DNA of 64,000 nucleotides from Mycteria americana (lineage: Eukaryota > Chordata > Aves > Ciconiiformes > Ciconiidae), in NCBI RefSeq assembly GCF_035582795.1, contig NC_134365.1:222411887-222475886 (forward strand), read 5' to 3'. The notes under the pieces were generated by a model. It saw nothing but the letters and a program-made list of their open reading frames with translations, searched no databases and was not told the DNA's origin. Positions 1-11,400 of this stretch are shown here, one piece after another. Position numbers and translations under genes: made by a program. Each line of letters begins with the position of its first letter. Positions within the stretch are counted from its first letter, which is position 1.

Positions 1-61
1 TCCCCAGCTCGGCCCAGCCCGGCCAGCAGCGCGCGGCAACGTCGCTCTGGAAAAACGGAGC

Positions 62-67
62 TTTATT
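62..67 (-). terminator. Polyadenylation signal AATAAA of the SLC6-family gene
   Basis: TTTATT on the plus strand, i.e. AATAAA on the coding strand, about 645 bases past the stop codon. It is the first canonical signal I noticed downstream of the stop and fits the end of a terminal exon. Confidence 0.6.
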
Positions 68-101
68 GCAGCAGCGGCAAACACGTCGTGCGCTCGCAGC
101 C

Positions 102-151
102 GCCTGGGGCTGCAAACTCAGCCTGGGGCTGCAAACTCAGCCTGGGGCTGC
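102..151. repeat. 19-bp tandem repeat, about 2.6 copies
   Basis: The unit GCCTGGGGCTGCAAACTCA starts at 102 and 121, with a partial third copy at 140. It lies in the predicted 3' UTR of the SLC6-family gene. Confidence 0.85.
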
Positions 152-711
152 TCTTGCCCTGCTCGCCTGCGCCATGCTGCTGCCCGGCCCAGGACGGGGG
201 AGCGGGGACCTGCCCCGGGCTGGGGGCTTCGAATCGGCTGCCGGGGAGGGCCAGCCCGCCGGCACGGCGGTACCATCTCTGCCGGCACAGCTGGCCAGCC
301 TGGCCCCTGCCCAAGGTGGCTGCTGCTGGCAGGGTCGCCGCTAGCAGCCTGCCCTGCCGGGAGAGAGCTGGGTCAGGGCCGGGGATGCACGCGGCCACCC
401 CCAAAGGGCTCCAGCGAGACCCAACAACTGCCCAGAGGCAGGCGAAGGGCTGGAGCGCGTCCCGGGCAGCCGGTCCTGCTCACAGAGCATCCCCTAGAAA
501 CACCTTCGGAGCGGGCAGAATGTTTCCAGGAAAAAGAATTAAAATACACGCTGGCATCAGTGGTTACCGTCGGCCGGGATGGGTGACGGCGACGGCACAA
601 GGGGAGCCACGTGCGCCAGCAGCCAGCCCCCAGGCAGGTGTCCCCATCGCCAGCGGGTCCCGTCTGCCCGGGGGGCTCTGAGCGAGGACGTGGGGTGCCC
701 CGGGGCCGGCA

Positions 712-3700
712 TCAGGCTTCGCTGCCGCCGTGGGGTGGCGCGGTGAAGTCGCTGCCAGTCAGGGTGATGGTGAACGGCACGTCGATGACGTCTCCAGCCA
801 CGTCCCGGGCAGTGGCCGTTCTCCAGGAGCGCAGGGGCTCGGTGGCTTTCTGGAAGCGCTGGGGGTGGGCGAGGGTGAGCAGGGGCTGCCCCGAGCCCCC
901 GCGCTCAGGCCCCACCTCTCGCCCCAGCCCTGCGGCTCCAGTCCTTTTCCTCTCTTGGGGAAGGGACAGCATCGCCTCCGCTCCATCGCTGGCCTCTCCT
1001 GCCCCGTCTCCAGCACCGGGGCAGCCCCACTCTGCCCCCGCCCCGATCCCGGCCCCGGCCCCGTCCCCCATCCCGCCTCGCACACTCACATCGCTCAGCG
1101 TCCCCGACTCGCGACACAGGGCCACGGTGGCCCAGAGCGGAATCTGCAGGCAGGTGAGGACACCCATGCAGACGCCCAGGCTCGTGCCCCAGGCGGGGTA
1201 CTCGTAGGTGCCGTAGCGCAGGGGCACGCCGTACATGTCCAGGAAGGTGTAGATGAGCGTGAACTGAAGGGCAGAGCAGGCAGGAGCGACGTGAGGCTGC
1301 AGCACTGCCTGGCCCCAGGGGTCCTGGCAGGGCTGGGCACCCCAGGGACCCCCAGGGCCACCCCAAACTCCCTCCAGCAGCCACCGAGAGGCCCGGGAGG
1401 GCGCCGGGACCGGGGCAGCCCCGCTCCAAACCCATGGCAAGCGCTGCCCCTCCCAGAGGAAGGGAGAGATGGAGGGAGAGGAGCTCTTCCCCCCTTGACC
1501 TCCAGCCCCAGGCGGGCGCTCGGTGCTCACCAGCAGCAGGCAGGGGGTAAAGAAGGCCCAGCACACCTTGAAGTAGCCCAGCATGTGACTGCACCAGGGC
1601 GGGCACCGGCAGATCATGTCCACGATGTCCTGGCAGAACTGGTTCACGCCTGCAGGCACCCCGGGAGAGGGTCACAGCCGGGCCCCTGCCTGCCCCCAGC
1701 ACGGCCCTGCGGGGTGCACCCGCTCCGGGGCACCCACAGCACCCTGTGCTGGGCCTGAGCCGTGCCGGCAGCGGTGGTGCTGGGTGCTGAACAGCCACCG
1801 CGCTTCGGTGGGTGGAGAGGAAATTGCATCCCCCACAGACGGGGAAAATCGCACCTCGGCTTCGCACCATCTCCTTGCAGGGCTGAGCTGCGTGTGGGCA
1901 GCAGGACCCGGGGGGCTCCCTGCCCGCCCCAGCTCCACGCTGTCCACAGCTGCAGGTGCACCCTACAGAGCCTGGCCACGGTTTGCCGTGAGTCCCAGGA
2001 ATGCCAAGCCTTGGCAGCGTGGTAGCCGGGGCCTGCCCTGTGCCGTGAACACCCTGCAGCAGTGCCCCGGGGCTGGCAGCACCCCACCGCACCCCGCCGC
2101 GCTGGCTGTGGCGTGCCCCGGGGCCGCCCGCTCCGCTCACCGTAGCAGAAGGCGATGCCCAGGCACATGAAGAGGGCGACGACGATGAGCCCGAAGCCGG
2201 TGCTGTACGTGTCAATGAGGGTGAACCAGAAGATGCCTCCCTGTGAGGTGGTGAGGGACAGGGTCAGCGTGGCTCGGGGCGGGGGGGCGGGCGCAGGGCA
2301 CCCCATGCCATGGGCACCATCGACGCCAGGGCCCGCGCACAGCCCCCCGTCCTCCCGCCTCAGGGCTTGTGCAGAGACCGGAGGCGAGAGGAGGCTGTTC
2401 CCCAACCTCCGTCCTGGCATCACCCCAAGGGCGCTGGGCGCTGGGTGCCGCCGGATGGGGATGCAGGGGATCCCATACCTGGGTGACCAGCAGGAGCCCC
2501 AGCAGGTAGAAGGAGATGCAGAGCGCACCCAGCAACGCCGTCTTCCTCTTCCAGTCGCGCAGGGCTGGGAACTCATCCAGGATGGCTGTGGTGATGCCCT
2601 CGATGTTCCCGAACTGAGGGACGGGACAGGTCAGTGGGGGCGGTGTCCCGGTCCCCGCCTCCCCCCGGCTGGGCGCAGGGGATGGTCCTCACAGAGGGGA
2701 CTTTGCAGGGCACTGTCCCCATGCGCATCCCCATCCCTGTGACACCTGGGCACGGGGAGAAACCCATGCCCAGTGCCAGTGGGACGTGGCTGCATCCCTG
2801 CCCACCACCCCGGGTGACAGCCCCACATGCATGGGGCCATGCGTCTCCCCTACCCCAGCACCATCCTCATGCTCCTGGCCCACGCACACCGTGCCGTCTG
2901 CATGCCCGAGACGGGGTGTACCTGGCACCCCAAGGCCAGGCACAGGGCAGGACATGGGGCTGCCCAAGGTGACAATCACCAAAGTGTCCACTCCCAGCGT
3001 GAAGAGCATCAGGAAGAAGAGGATGGACCAGAACGGGGAGCCGGGCAGCAGGGAGAGGGCTTCAGGGTACGCCACAAACGCCAGCCCGGGGCCTGCGGGG
3101 TGAGACAAAGGGGAGCGTGGAAGGACACGCCACGGTGAGACGGGCCAAGCCCAGCCAGCCGGTAGCCAGGCTGGATGTGAGCTCGGCCGCAGCCCCGCAG
3201 CCCCATCCCTGTGCAGGGCACCGGGATGTCCCCGGCACGGCGCGGGTCCCTCCTCCCCAGGCCCGTACCTGAGTCGGCAACGCTGCCCACGGGGACTTGT
3301 TTCCTCCAGGCCATGTGTCCCAGCACCGAGAAGATGGCAAAGCCGGCAAAGAAGCTGGTGCAGCAGTTCCCGATGGCGATGACCAAGGTGTCCCTGCCAG
3401 GGAGGGCGTCACAGCCCCACGCCCGTGGGGTAAGGATGGAGATGGGGGTATCCTGATGCGCCGCACGGTCCCGTGGGGCTCGGACCTCCCCATCACCGCC
3501 TGCTCCTCCCCAGCCATGGCTGCAACCCGTGGCTGCCCCGACGGCCCGTGCCCCCCGAGCCCCCCGCTCACCGGATGACGTTGTTGTCAAACTTGTTGTA
3601 GGAGGCCATGGAGAGCAGCCCCCCGAACCCGATGCCCAGGGAGTAGAAGATCTGCGAGGCTGCGTCGCTCCACACCTGGGGGACGACAGTGGGGGGGCTG

Positions 3701-6700
3701 CAGGGGGCTGCCGCCCCGCTGCCCCCGGCTGGGGGGATCGCTGCCGTCGGGGACCCCCCGGCCCCGGCGCGGGGCTACCTGGGCGCTCTGCAGCCTGCTC
3801 CAGTCCGAGGAGAGGTAGAAGCGGACGCCGTTGAGGGAGCCGTCCAGCGTGGCCCCCCGGATGACGAGGATGAGGATGACCAGGTAGGGGAAGGTGGCCG
3901 TGAAGTACACCACCTGCGCAGGACACGGCTCGGCTCGGCCCCCCGCCACCGGCACAGCAGCCCCCCTGCCGCCCCCACGCGCTGCCCCTCACCTTGCCGG
4001 AGCTGCGGATGCCCTTCAACATGCAGAGGAAGAGGAGGATCCAGGCCGCCAGCAGGCACAGGGCGAGGGGCCCCTGCACGGGCCCAGGGTCCCCGAGGCC
4101 GGAGCTGTGCGTCACCCCCAGAACCCGCTCGCTGCGGCGCAGGGACACGGGTCAGGGGGCCGGGGGACGCGGGGCACCCTTGTCACCTCTGCAACGTCCT
4201 CGCCCACCCCTCCGCCGTTCACAGAGCCTCCAGCGCCACCGACCGCTGCCCACGGGGGCTCAGCCCGGCCCCCCGGACCGGGGGAAATGGAGCCAGGGCT
4301 GGACCCCGGACAAGGGCCGAGGGAGGCACCCATCGATGCTGCCACGCGGGGACTTACTTCCAGAAAACCTCGCTGGCACTGACCCCGCCGGCGCTCCCCG
4401 ACGCGTTCTGCAACACACAGCCCCGGCAGGTCACCGTCACCACCGCTGCCACCGTCCCTGATGTCCCTCCTGGCCCCGGCCCCAGCCCCAGCCTGACCCT
4501 CCGCTTCTGCTGCAGGCAAAGCTTCTCCCAACAGAAACCACCTCCCCGGTCCCCACGCGGTGCCTGGCCCCGCAGCGTCCCCCCCCGGGGCCCGGCCCTG
4601 CCACGCTGCCTGCCCGGGGGCCACCGACCTGGCAGAGCTCCGCGTTCCTGGGGGCATTGCAGGACCAGGGCAGGGGGCTCTGGAAGGAGGAGCCCAGGTA
4701 GTAGAAAGCCCAGGCGATGATGACGTTGTAGTAGAGGGACACCAGGGAGGACACGATCAGCATGGCAACGCCAACGCCTGCACGAGGAGAGGGGCTGCCG
4801 AGGGGGTGACGCTATGCCTGCCCGCACCCCGCGGATCCCAGCATGGGTGCAAGGGGCCGGAGGGACGGCAGGAGACCTGCCCAGGGCTGCCCAGGGACTC
4901 GGGGTGCGGGCTGGGACCTCGCCAAGGGGGCATCCCAGTCCCCGTGCCCACCCCGCACCCTTCCCGCAGCCCAGCCGGCCCCAGCGGCTGCGGGGGCAGG
5001 GAGGAGAGGTGCCCCCAGCCCCCGGCCCCACCTTTCAGGAGCGGGCAGCACTTCCAGACAGTGATGGGCCCCGCGGCCCCGTACTGGCCCAGGCTCAGCT
5101 CCATCAGGAAGAGGGGCAGCCCCGTGACGAGCAGCATGACGAAGTAGGGGATGAGGAAGACACCTGGGAGGAGAGGGGCAGCGGGCTGGGGGGATGGCCA
5201 GCAGCAGGCTGGGCTCCTCAAAGGACAGACGCGCGTACTTCGGACTCGCAGCGGGGCACGTGTCCGGGCAGGACGCGGAGGAGCAGGGAAAGCTCCTGGG
5301 GGCTGCCGGCTCCATGCTGGGGCCCATCCCCAGCAGATGAGTTCCCCACGAGCCCCGCAGCGGGGGCCGGAGCTGGGAGCTGGCGGGATCCCACTAGCCC
5401 GGTCTTGGGGTGGGTGGTGGGAGCAGCGCTGGGGTGCAGCCGTGGGTGCTGCGGTGGTGCTCAGGGGGATGCTCGGGGCTGTGGGATGCTCAGGGCCCTG
5501 GGATGCTCAGGGCCCTGGGATGCTCGGGGCTGTGGGATGCTCAGGGCCCTGGGATGCTCAGGGCCCTGGGACGTGCCCACAGCAGATCCCGATGTTTCCT
5601 CTGGCAATATGCTGACATCTCCATCTTTACACAACTTATCTCACCAACGGCCTTCTCTGCGGAGGAAACCCTGCTCCTTGCAGCCTCAGCCAGGCCAAAT
5701 TTGTGCAGGAAAAGGACATTTTCCAGGGGAGAAATCGGCATTTCCCAGCTGGCAGCCAGCTGCAGCCCAAGCTCATCCTCTCCCAGTGGCAAAGCTGGGC
5801 GCAGTGATCGCTGTTCCCCGCAGCGGAGCAGCTCTCCAGCTACGACGCCAGATTCAAACCCCGCTCCCCGCAGCCTCGCTGACAGACCAGCTGTGGGGCT
5901 GACCGCTCGTTAGCCCGGCACTCATTAGCTGTGCTGGGGGGCAGGCTGCCTCTGCCTCTGCTGTGCACGCTGCGGGGCGATCACCAGCCGGCTCTGGCAG
6001 AGGCTTTGCAGGGCTGGCCTGGGGAGGAGGGGACCGCCGCGGGTTTAAAGCCCCGCTGGGACATCAGGAACCCCTGCTCGGCTGTTGGCAGAGGCTGGGA
6101 GCGAGGGGCGACGGTGCCCCAGTCCCGCTGGCTCCCTGCAGCTGGAGGCACCGTGGGGCCAGGGGACCGAGGTGTGGGCCCGAGGCAGTGCAGCGTGTCC
6201 CTGCTCTGCCCTCGGCGCTGCCAAACGGTGGCTCCGGCTGCTTTGCTGCCGGCCCAACGCGTCCCGCGGGCGCCGGCACCGCAGGGGTCTTCTGCAAAGG
6301 GTGCTGCACGGGGACAAACCTCCCGCCCTCCCCTCCTCCGCGGCTTCGGGACCCCCACCACTGCCCTCCCCCCATCCCCATACCTTGGGCAGGGGTCAGG
6401 GGGGCGGCAGCTTCTGGCCCCAAGCCCCTTTGGCTGATGCTGCCCGGAGGGTGGGCAGGGATCTGCTTCCCCGTCCCCTGTGGGTCCGGGCAGTGCCCAC
6501 GGGCAGCGTGGGCCCTGCACGGCCGGCCGGGCGGCAGTGACATCCAGTGGTGAGCACACCGATGGCTGTGCCCGGCCGAAGCCACGCTCGCCCTGCCCGG
6601 ACGAGGGGTCTGCGGGGCGATGCACCCCGCAAGGCTCCCGCACCTCAGCCCGTCTCCTGCCCTTCCCGGCCCCGAGGGAGCACCCGGCTTTGGGCACGCG

Positions 6701-8478
6701 TGGCCCTGTGCGGTGCAGGCAGCCCCTGCCCGCAGGCAGCCGTGCCCAGGAGGGCCTGGGGAGCGAGGGGCCCGTGGCGGGTGGTGGGGGTGCCGGGCGC
6801 GGGAGGCTCGGGGGTCCCGCACGCCTGCGGCCACTGCAGCAAGGGAAAAGCCCGGTGTCCTCCGCAGCCGTGCCAAAGGTGGGCACGGCAGGGGGGACCA
6901 CGGCAGGGGGGGACCACGGCGGGGGGGGACGGCTGCATCTGTGTCCCCGGTCCCTGGAGCAGGTCACCCCACTGCCGCCCCATCCCCACGGCGGCAGGGT
7001 GCCCCCCAGCCCAGGGCACGCACCGGCCGCTGCAGCAGCTCCCGTGGGAGCAGCCTCTTTTCCTCCCCCCTCTGCCCCCTCCCCGGCCGTGCAGCCCCTC
7101 GGGAAGGAGGAGATGTCTCCCCAGGAGGATCCGCAGCCAGCCCTGCACCCCAGCCCCAGCGCGGGGCACAGCAGCCCCATCACCCAGCAGCGAGCCTGGC
7201 CCCGAGGGCCAAATTCCTCCCTGGTTAGGCAAGGTGCAAAGCTCGGCGCAGCCCAGCCCTGGCACGTCCCGCCACGGTGCCGGTGCTGCCCCAGACCTGC
7301 ACGGTGTCACAGGGACGGGTGCCAGCCCTGGCAGGCAGGCAGGCAGGGGCAAGCGCATGCGAAGCAGGGCATTTCAGGTGTTTTCAGGTGTCAGGGATGG
7401 CTGGAGCATGGGGCAGAGGTTCGGGGGCTGTGGAGCCCCGGGCAGTGTGCCGGGTGGGCCCCCTCCAAGAGGAGACATCTGGAGACAACGTCAGGGCAGC
7501 AGAAGCAGCGAGGAGCTCAGGAATGACCTTTGGGGAGGCTTCTCCCATCTCACAGACATGGCACTGCATCCTGGGGCGTTGCCACCAGGCACCAGCTACA
7601 TGCTGAGCTGCCTGCACTTTGTCCTGCCCCAGAAATGTGGCGGGTTATTGTCCCCGCTTGGCCACCTTCCCGGGCACTCCTGCCCGGCTGAACTGGATTT
7701 TACAGTGGAAGGGCACTTCCACGCACCACGCACAACAGCCTGCAGCTGCACGGCACCAGACGGGCCCTGCTACCGCTGCTGCAGAGGGGCTGACGGTGCT
7801 GCAGGGGGGTCACTGCCTTGCTGGCCAAGCCCCGCTTCTCCGGGCAGGGGCAGAGATGCTCTGCAGAGGGGCTCTGCCTGGCGGCAGCTCTTTTCGGCCC
7901 AAACCACCCGGGACGGTGTTGCAGGCTGCTCCAGGCTCACCCCGGAGGCAGGCGCACCTCTGAGCTGCACAGGGCAGCCCCAGCAGGAGCAGGACAAGTC
8001 CCCCAGCAGACTCACGGGGAGGTGCTTTGAACTCCTAAAGCATCCTTGCCCGTGGTCCTCACAGTGGGATTAAAGTGGTGGCGTCCAGGTGGGCAACACA
8101 AGCCCCCGAATGCTGCCAGCACCCGTGTTTGCCGTGCTGGAGAGCGCAGCCCCCGTGCACTGTCACGCTGTCCCTCCCCAGCCCCCCGTGCTCCTGGCCT
8201 CCATCCGGGAGAAGGGAGCAGTGCCGGGGTGCCCGGGGAAGGGACCTGTGTGTCCGCGGCAGGGACCTACCTCCTCCGTTGCGGTAACACAGGTAGGGAA
8301 AGCGCCAGACGTTGCCCAGCCCCACGCAGTAGCCCAGGCAGGACAGCAGGAACTCGTACTTGCTGGCCCAGGTCTCCCGGGGCAGGCTGGGGGCCAGGGT
8401 CTCAGGCTGGGGCTGGGGTCCTGGCCAGGGCTGGCTGGTGGGGTCGGCGGTCGGACCCTCCATCTGGAAGATATTGAC
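712..8478 (-). CDS. SLC6-family Na+/Cl- dependent transporter, amino-acid-transporter-like, 14 coding exons
   Basis: Plasma-membrane neurotransmitter:sodium symporter, coupling solute uptake to Na+ and Cl-. Exons read on the minus strand with GT-AG borders: 8478-8271 (ATG 8463-8461), 5163-5032, 4777-4629, 4407-4358, 4131-3993, 3913-3779, 3675-3572, 3393-3269, 3092-2980, 2613-2479, 2240-2141, 1649-1531, 1263-1090, 858-712 (stop 714-712). They join in frame to 604 residues, a normal SLC6 length. TM1 has NVWRFPY at 51-57 followed by RNGGG. TM6 has [10 protein letters not shown] at 278-287, like the proline transporter. The TM8 Na2-site motif reads GVDT at 376-379, glycine-transporter-like. Extracellular loop 2 keeps two Cys and an NAS glycosylation site. 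The C-terminal tail (about 50 residues) is not one I recognise. The TM core points to the glycine/proline/B0,+ branch, but I cannot name the member or its substrate. Family membership is near certain. Confidence 0.93.
5467..5568. repeat. 17-bp tandem repeat, six copies, with a 51-bp higher order
   Basis: Two unit types alternate: A (GGATGCTCGGGGCTGTG) and B (GGATGCTCAGGGCCCTG), arranged A-B-B-A-B-B. The array is thus two copies of a 51-bp trimer. It lies in the first intron between coding exons of the SLC6-family gene (between 8271 and 5163). Confidence 0.9.
6880..6935. repeat. G-rich short tandem segment
   Basis: Three imperfect copies of a GGGGGACCACGGC-like unit, with G runs growing from six to eight. 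It lies in the long intron after the first coding exon of the SLC6-family gene. It has the composition of a possible G-quadruplex on the plus strand. Confidence 0.6.
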
Positions 8479-11400
8479 CTGCGGAGGGGAGCAAAGCATC
8501 AGGAATCACTGGCTGCAGCCCGCAGACCCCGCGAGGCTCCTCGGCAGGGCTGGGCACAGCCAAGCTCTCCCTGAAAAAGCATCTGGTTCCCAAAGGGGCT
8601 TTGGGGCTCTCCCTGAAACCTGCCCAGCGGGAGCCTGGGCTGGCCCGTGCTGTGGGACGTGGGAGGCTCGGGCTGGCCCAGAGCTCCGTGCTCCTCCCCA
8701 GGCTCCAGGAGCCAGGCGCAGGTCCGGGCAGACCCCAGCCCAAAAGCCCTGATCCAGCAGATCCTCCATAGCATGGAAGTCAGCAGCTGGCACTCGCCCA
8801 CCTCCTGTGATGGGCTGTCATCTCTGCGCTGTCTTATGCACCCAGGACTCCCTAAACACAGGGACTGCCAGGACTGGAACCCCAGCGTCCAGCCCCGCGC
8901 CGGGCAGATGAGCGTGGCTGCAGGGGTGCTTGCCACTGCTTGATGCACCGTCCATCAAAGCCCTCCTGCCCAGCGCCTCCGAGGCCACTGGGGCCATCTC
9001 TGGCTCCCACCTTTGCCGGGGTCCTGCCCACCCACCCGGCCCCGCGCCCTGTGAGCAAGGCCTGGAGCCGTCAGCTCACGCTGCACCGAGGCAAAGCAGC
9101 GCTGGACGCAGGGAGGAGAGACCTGGTGCTGCGCACGCCGTGCAGCCCGTCGCTTGGTGCGGGCAGAGGTGGGGGACCGGCAGGGCAACGGGGGCTCGCA
9201 CCGCTCACTAGCCCTGGACCCCGCACCCCGGCCCTGCCGGCACCTCTGCTGAAGGGGGAATGCGTGCGGTGGGGAGCGAGGGACCGGGGACACTGTGCCT
9301 CGTTCGCTGTCATGGGTTACTGCCCCGACCACTCCTGCAGCCGGCCAGCGGCTCGGCGGGGCCCCGGGGCCCACAGAGGCTGTGGCAGGGCTGCTCTGCT
9401 CCCAGGGCTCAGCCGGCAGCACCACAGGGAGCTGCAACGTCACGGCAGGGTCTGGGGCTGCGATCCCTTCCACCAGCACCAGTCTCCTTAGGCAGAGGTC
9501 CTGCCACCCTGGGAAGGATGGAGGGGTCCCCCATACCAGCCCGCAGAGGCTGCTCCAGCCACGCGGTCCTTCCCTGGACGTCCCCTCTGCCACCGGGGCT
9601 GCGGCGTCCCCGGTCCCGCCAGGACGGATCCCGACCCCCCCTCCCCAGCATGGAGAGAAGAGGATTAGCTGGGGGGTCTGGCGGTGTGATGGTACTGGGG
9701 GATGTCATTGCATGGGGAATTTCTTTTAGTATCAGTGTCACGATAGATGCAAGCGGTTGATCTCAGCCCAGCCTGCAGGGGACGGAGCACGGGGCCTCAG
9801 GAGCGTGTGGCTCTCACGCCAGCCCTGCCTCTGGCAAGCCCAGCACTGCTGTGACTCAGTTTCCCCCACCTGTGGGACCCCGCAGGGGAAGCACCGCTCA
9901 AGGCAGAGGAGCATCGCTCAGTGACGAGCAGCGTTATGACTCACAGACCACAAAGCTGAGAAGATCAGACCTGATCTCATGTGAAACACAAGCCAAGGGC
10001 TGGACTGCCCAGGCTTCGCTCCCACTGGTGCGTGAGGGTTTATTTTAGAAAAGGATCCAGTTTTGAATTAAATTAAAAATAAACAAAAAACCCTCCGTGA
10101 TGCAGTGTCTCTGCTCAGGCTTGAGGGGGCTGATCCAGCGTTTACTTGTCCTGCATAGCATCCTTTTCCTCTGCTCACACCACCCCTTCCTAAGCGACGG
10201 GATGGGTCATCGGGAAAGCAATCTGCAAACCCCAGCCATGTGGAAAACGCTCCTGCATGTCTACGGTCTCCAGAGGCTGCAGAAACCCTGAAATCCAGCA
10301 CATTCCCCAGCCCCATCACTCTCTCCCGGGGCTGTGGGCAGCAGAGCAGCCGGCAGGACACGTGCCTTGCGGCAGGCAGGACCACCGGCCAGGCTCACAG
10401 AGCGTGCGCTGCCGAGGGCGGCGCTCCCGGGGCAATGCCACGGCGTCTCCGAGACACGGGCATTTTGGGGCTGTTCAGAGGCAACGGTCTCTTGGCCGCA
10501 TGCAGCCCCAGGACACCGAGATGTCTGCTCTTGTGCAAAGTCCACGGGCGCAGCACAGCTCCCTCCAGGCACCTGATTCGAGGGGATCGCGGCCCGGGAG
10601 TGCCAGCACCCCCGTGAGCTTGTTTACTCCAGAAACCAGGGCGAGCCTCACCACGCGCCTTCCCGCAAGGTACCGGGTATCAGCTCTCGGTTATCTGCGG
10701 GTGGTTGATCCAAGGTGCAGATTAACTCTGCCATCGGCCGAGCGGGCAATGCCTCGCATCTGGCACTGCATCAAAGCCGTCTGTCCTCCCAGAACCGGCT
10801 GGGAAGCGCGGCGCAGGGATGCCCGGTGTGTTTACAGCAGCCAGCCCGGGCACAGCAGGGCCAGCGCAGACCTAGCAAGTCCTGCTGAGCCTGCCCAGCT
10901 GTGCTTCGGGTGCCCTGCGCCCCGGCAGCAGCTGCTGTCCCCACACTTCCAGGGGCTTCCCGCTACCAGCGTCCTCGTCCCCCATCACCCAGAGCAATGG
11001 AAAGGTGGTTGCAACTGCTCACAACAAGGGCCCACGCCGCCTGCCTCCCTGCTGCTTCGAACACAGGAGGTGATAAATGTGCGGCACCTTCCCCGGGGAC
11101 GTCAGTGAGCATGGACAGGGAGTTAAAATGCTACCAGCGAAGGCAGGACAGCTGCCACAGGACAGCCAAGAGCTTCCTGGGCAAGTCTCCTGGCCCGGGG
11201 TGCTGCTCTTGCCCTTCTCCCGCAGGGCTGCCTTGTTCGCGGACCCGCAGCGCCCACATCCCAGCCAGGGGACAATTAATGCAGTCATCGCTCCCACCCA
11301 TTTCCAGTCACGCTTTATAGGTACTGGAGCTGTGGATGGAAATCCCCTGAACAGCCCCTCTGGCCCCACTGGCTCAGCAGGACCTGCTCCCCGCCACCTT

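Larger units (their letters stand above)
40..711 (-). other. 3' UTR of the SLC6-family gene
   Basis: After the stop codon at 714-712 the minus strand runs about 650 bases without another exon to an AATAAA signal at 67-62. The transcript end is therefore expected near position 40-50. The UTR contains a 19-bp tandem repeat at 102-151. The boundary is inferred from the signal alone. Confidence 0.6.

Noticed and set aside
905-2215. Minus-strand open frame of 436 codons overlapping transporter exons
   Set aside because: It runs in the wrong frame across exons and introns of the SLC6-family gene. GC-rich DNA has few stops, and the product has no family motif.
6547-8073. Plus-strand open frame of 508 codons
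   Set aside because: It lies antisense within the first long intron of the transporter, includes G-run repeats and has no recognisable domain.
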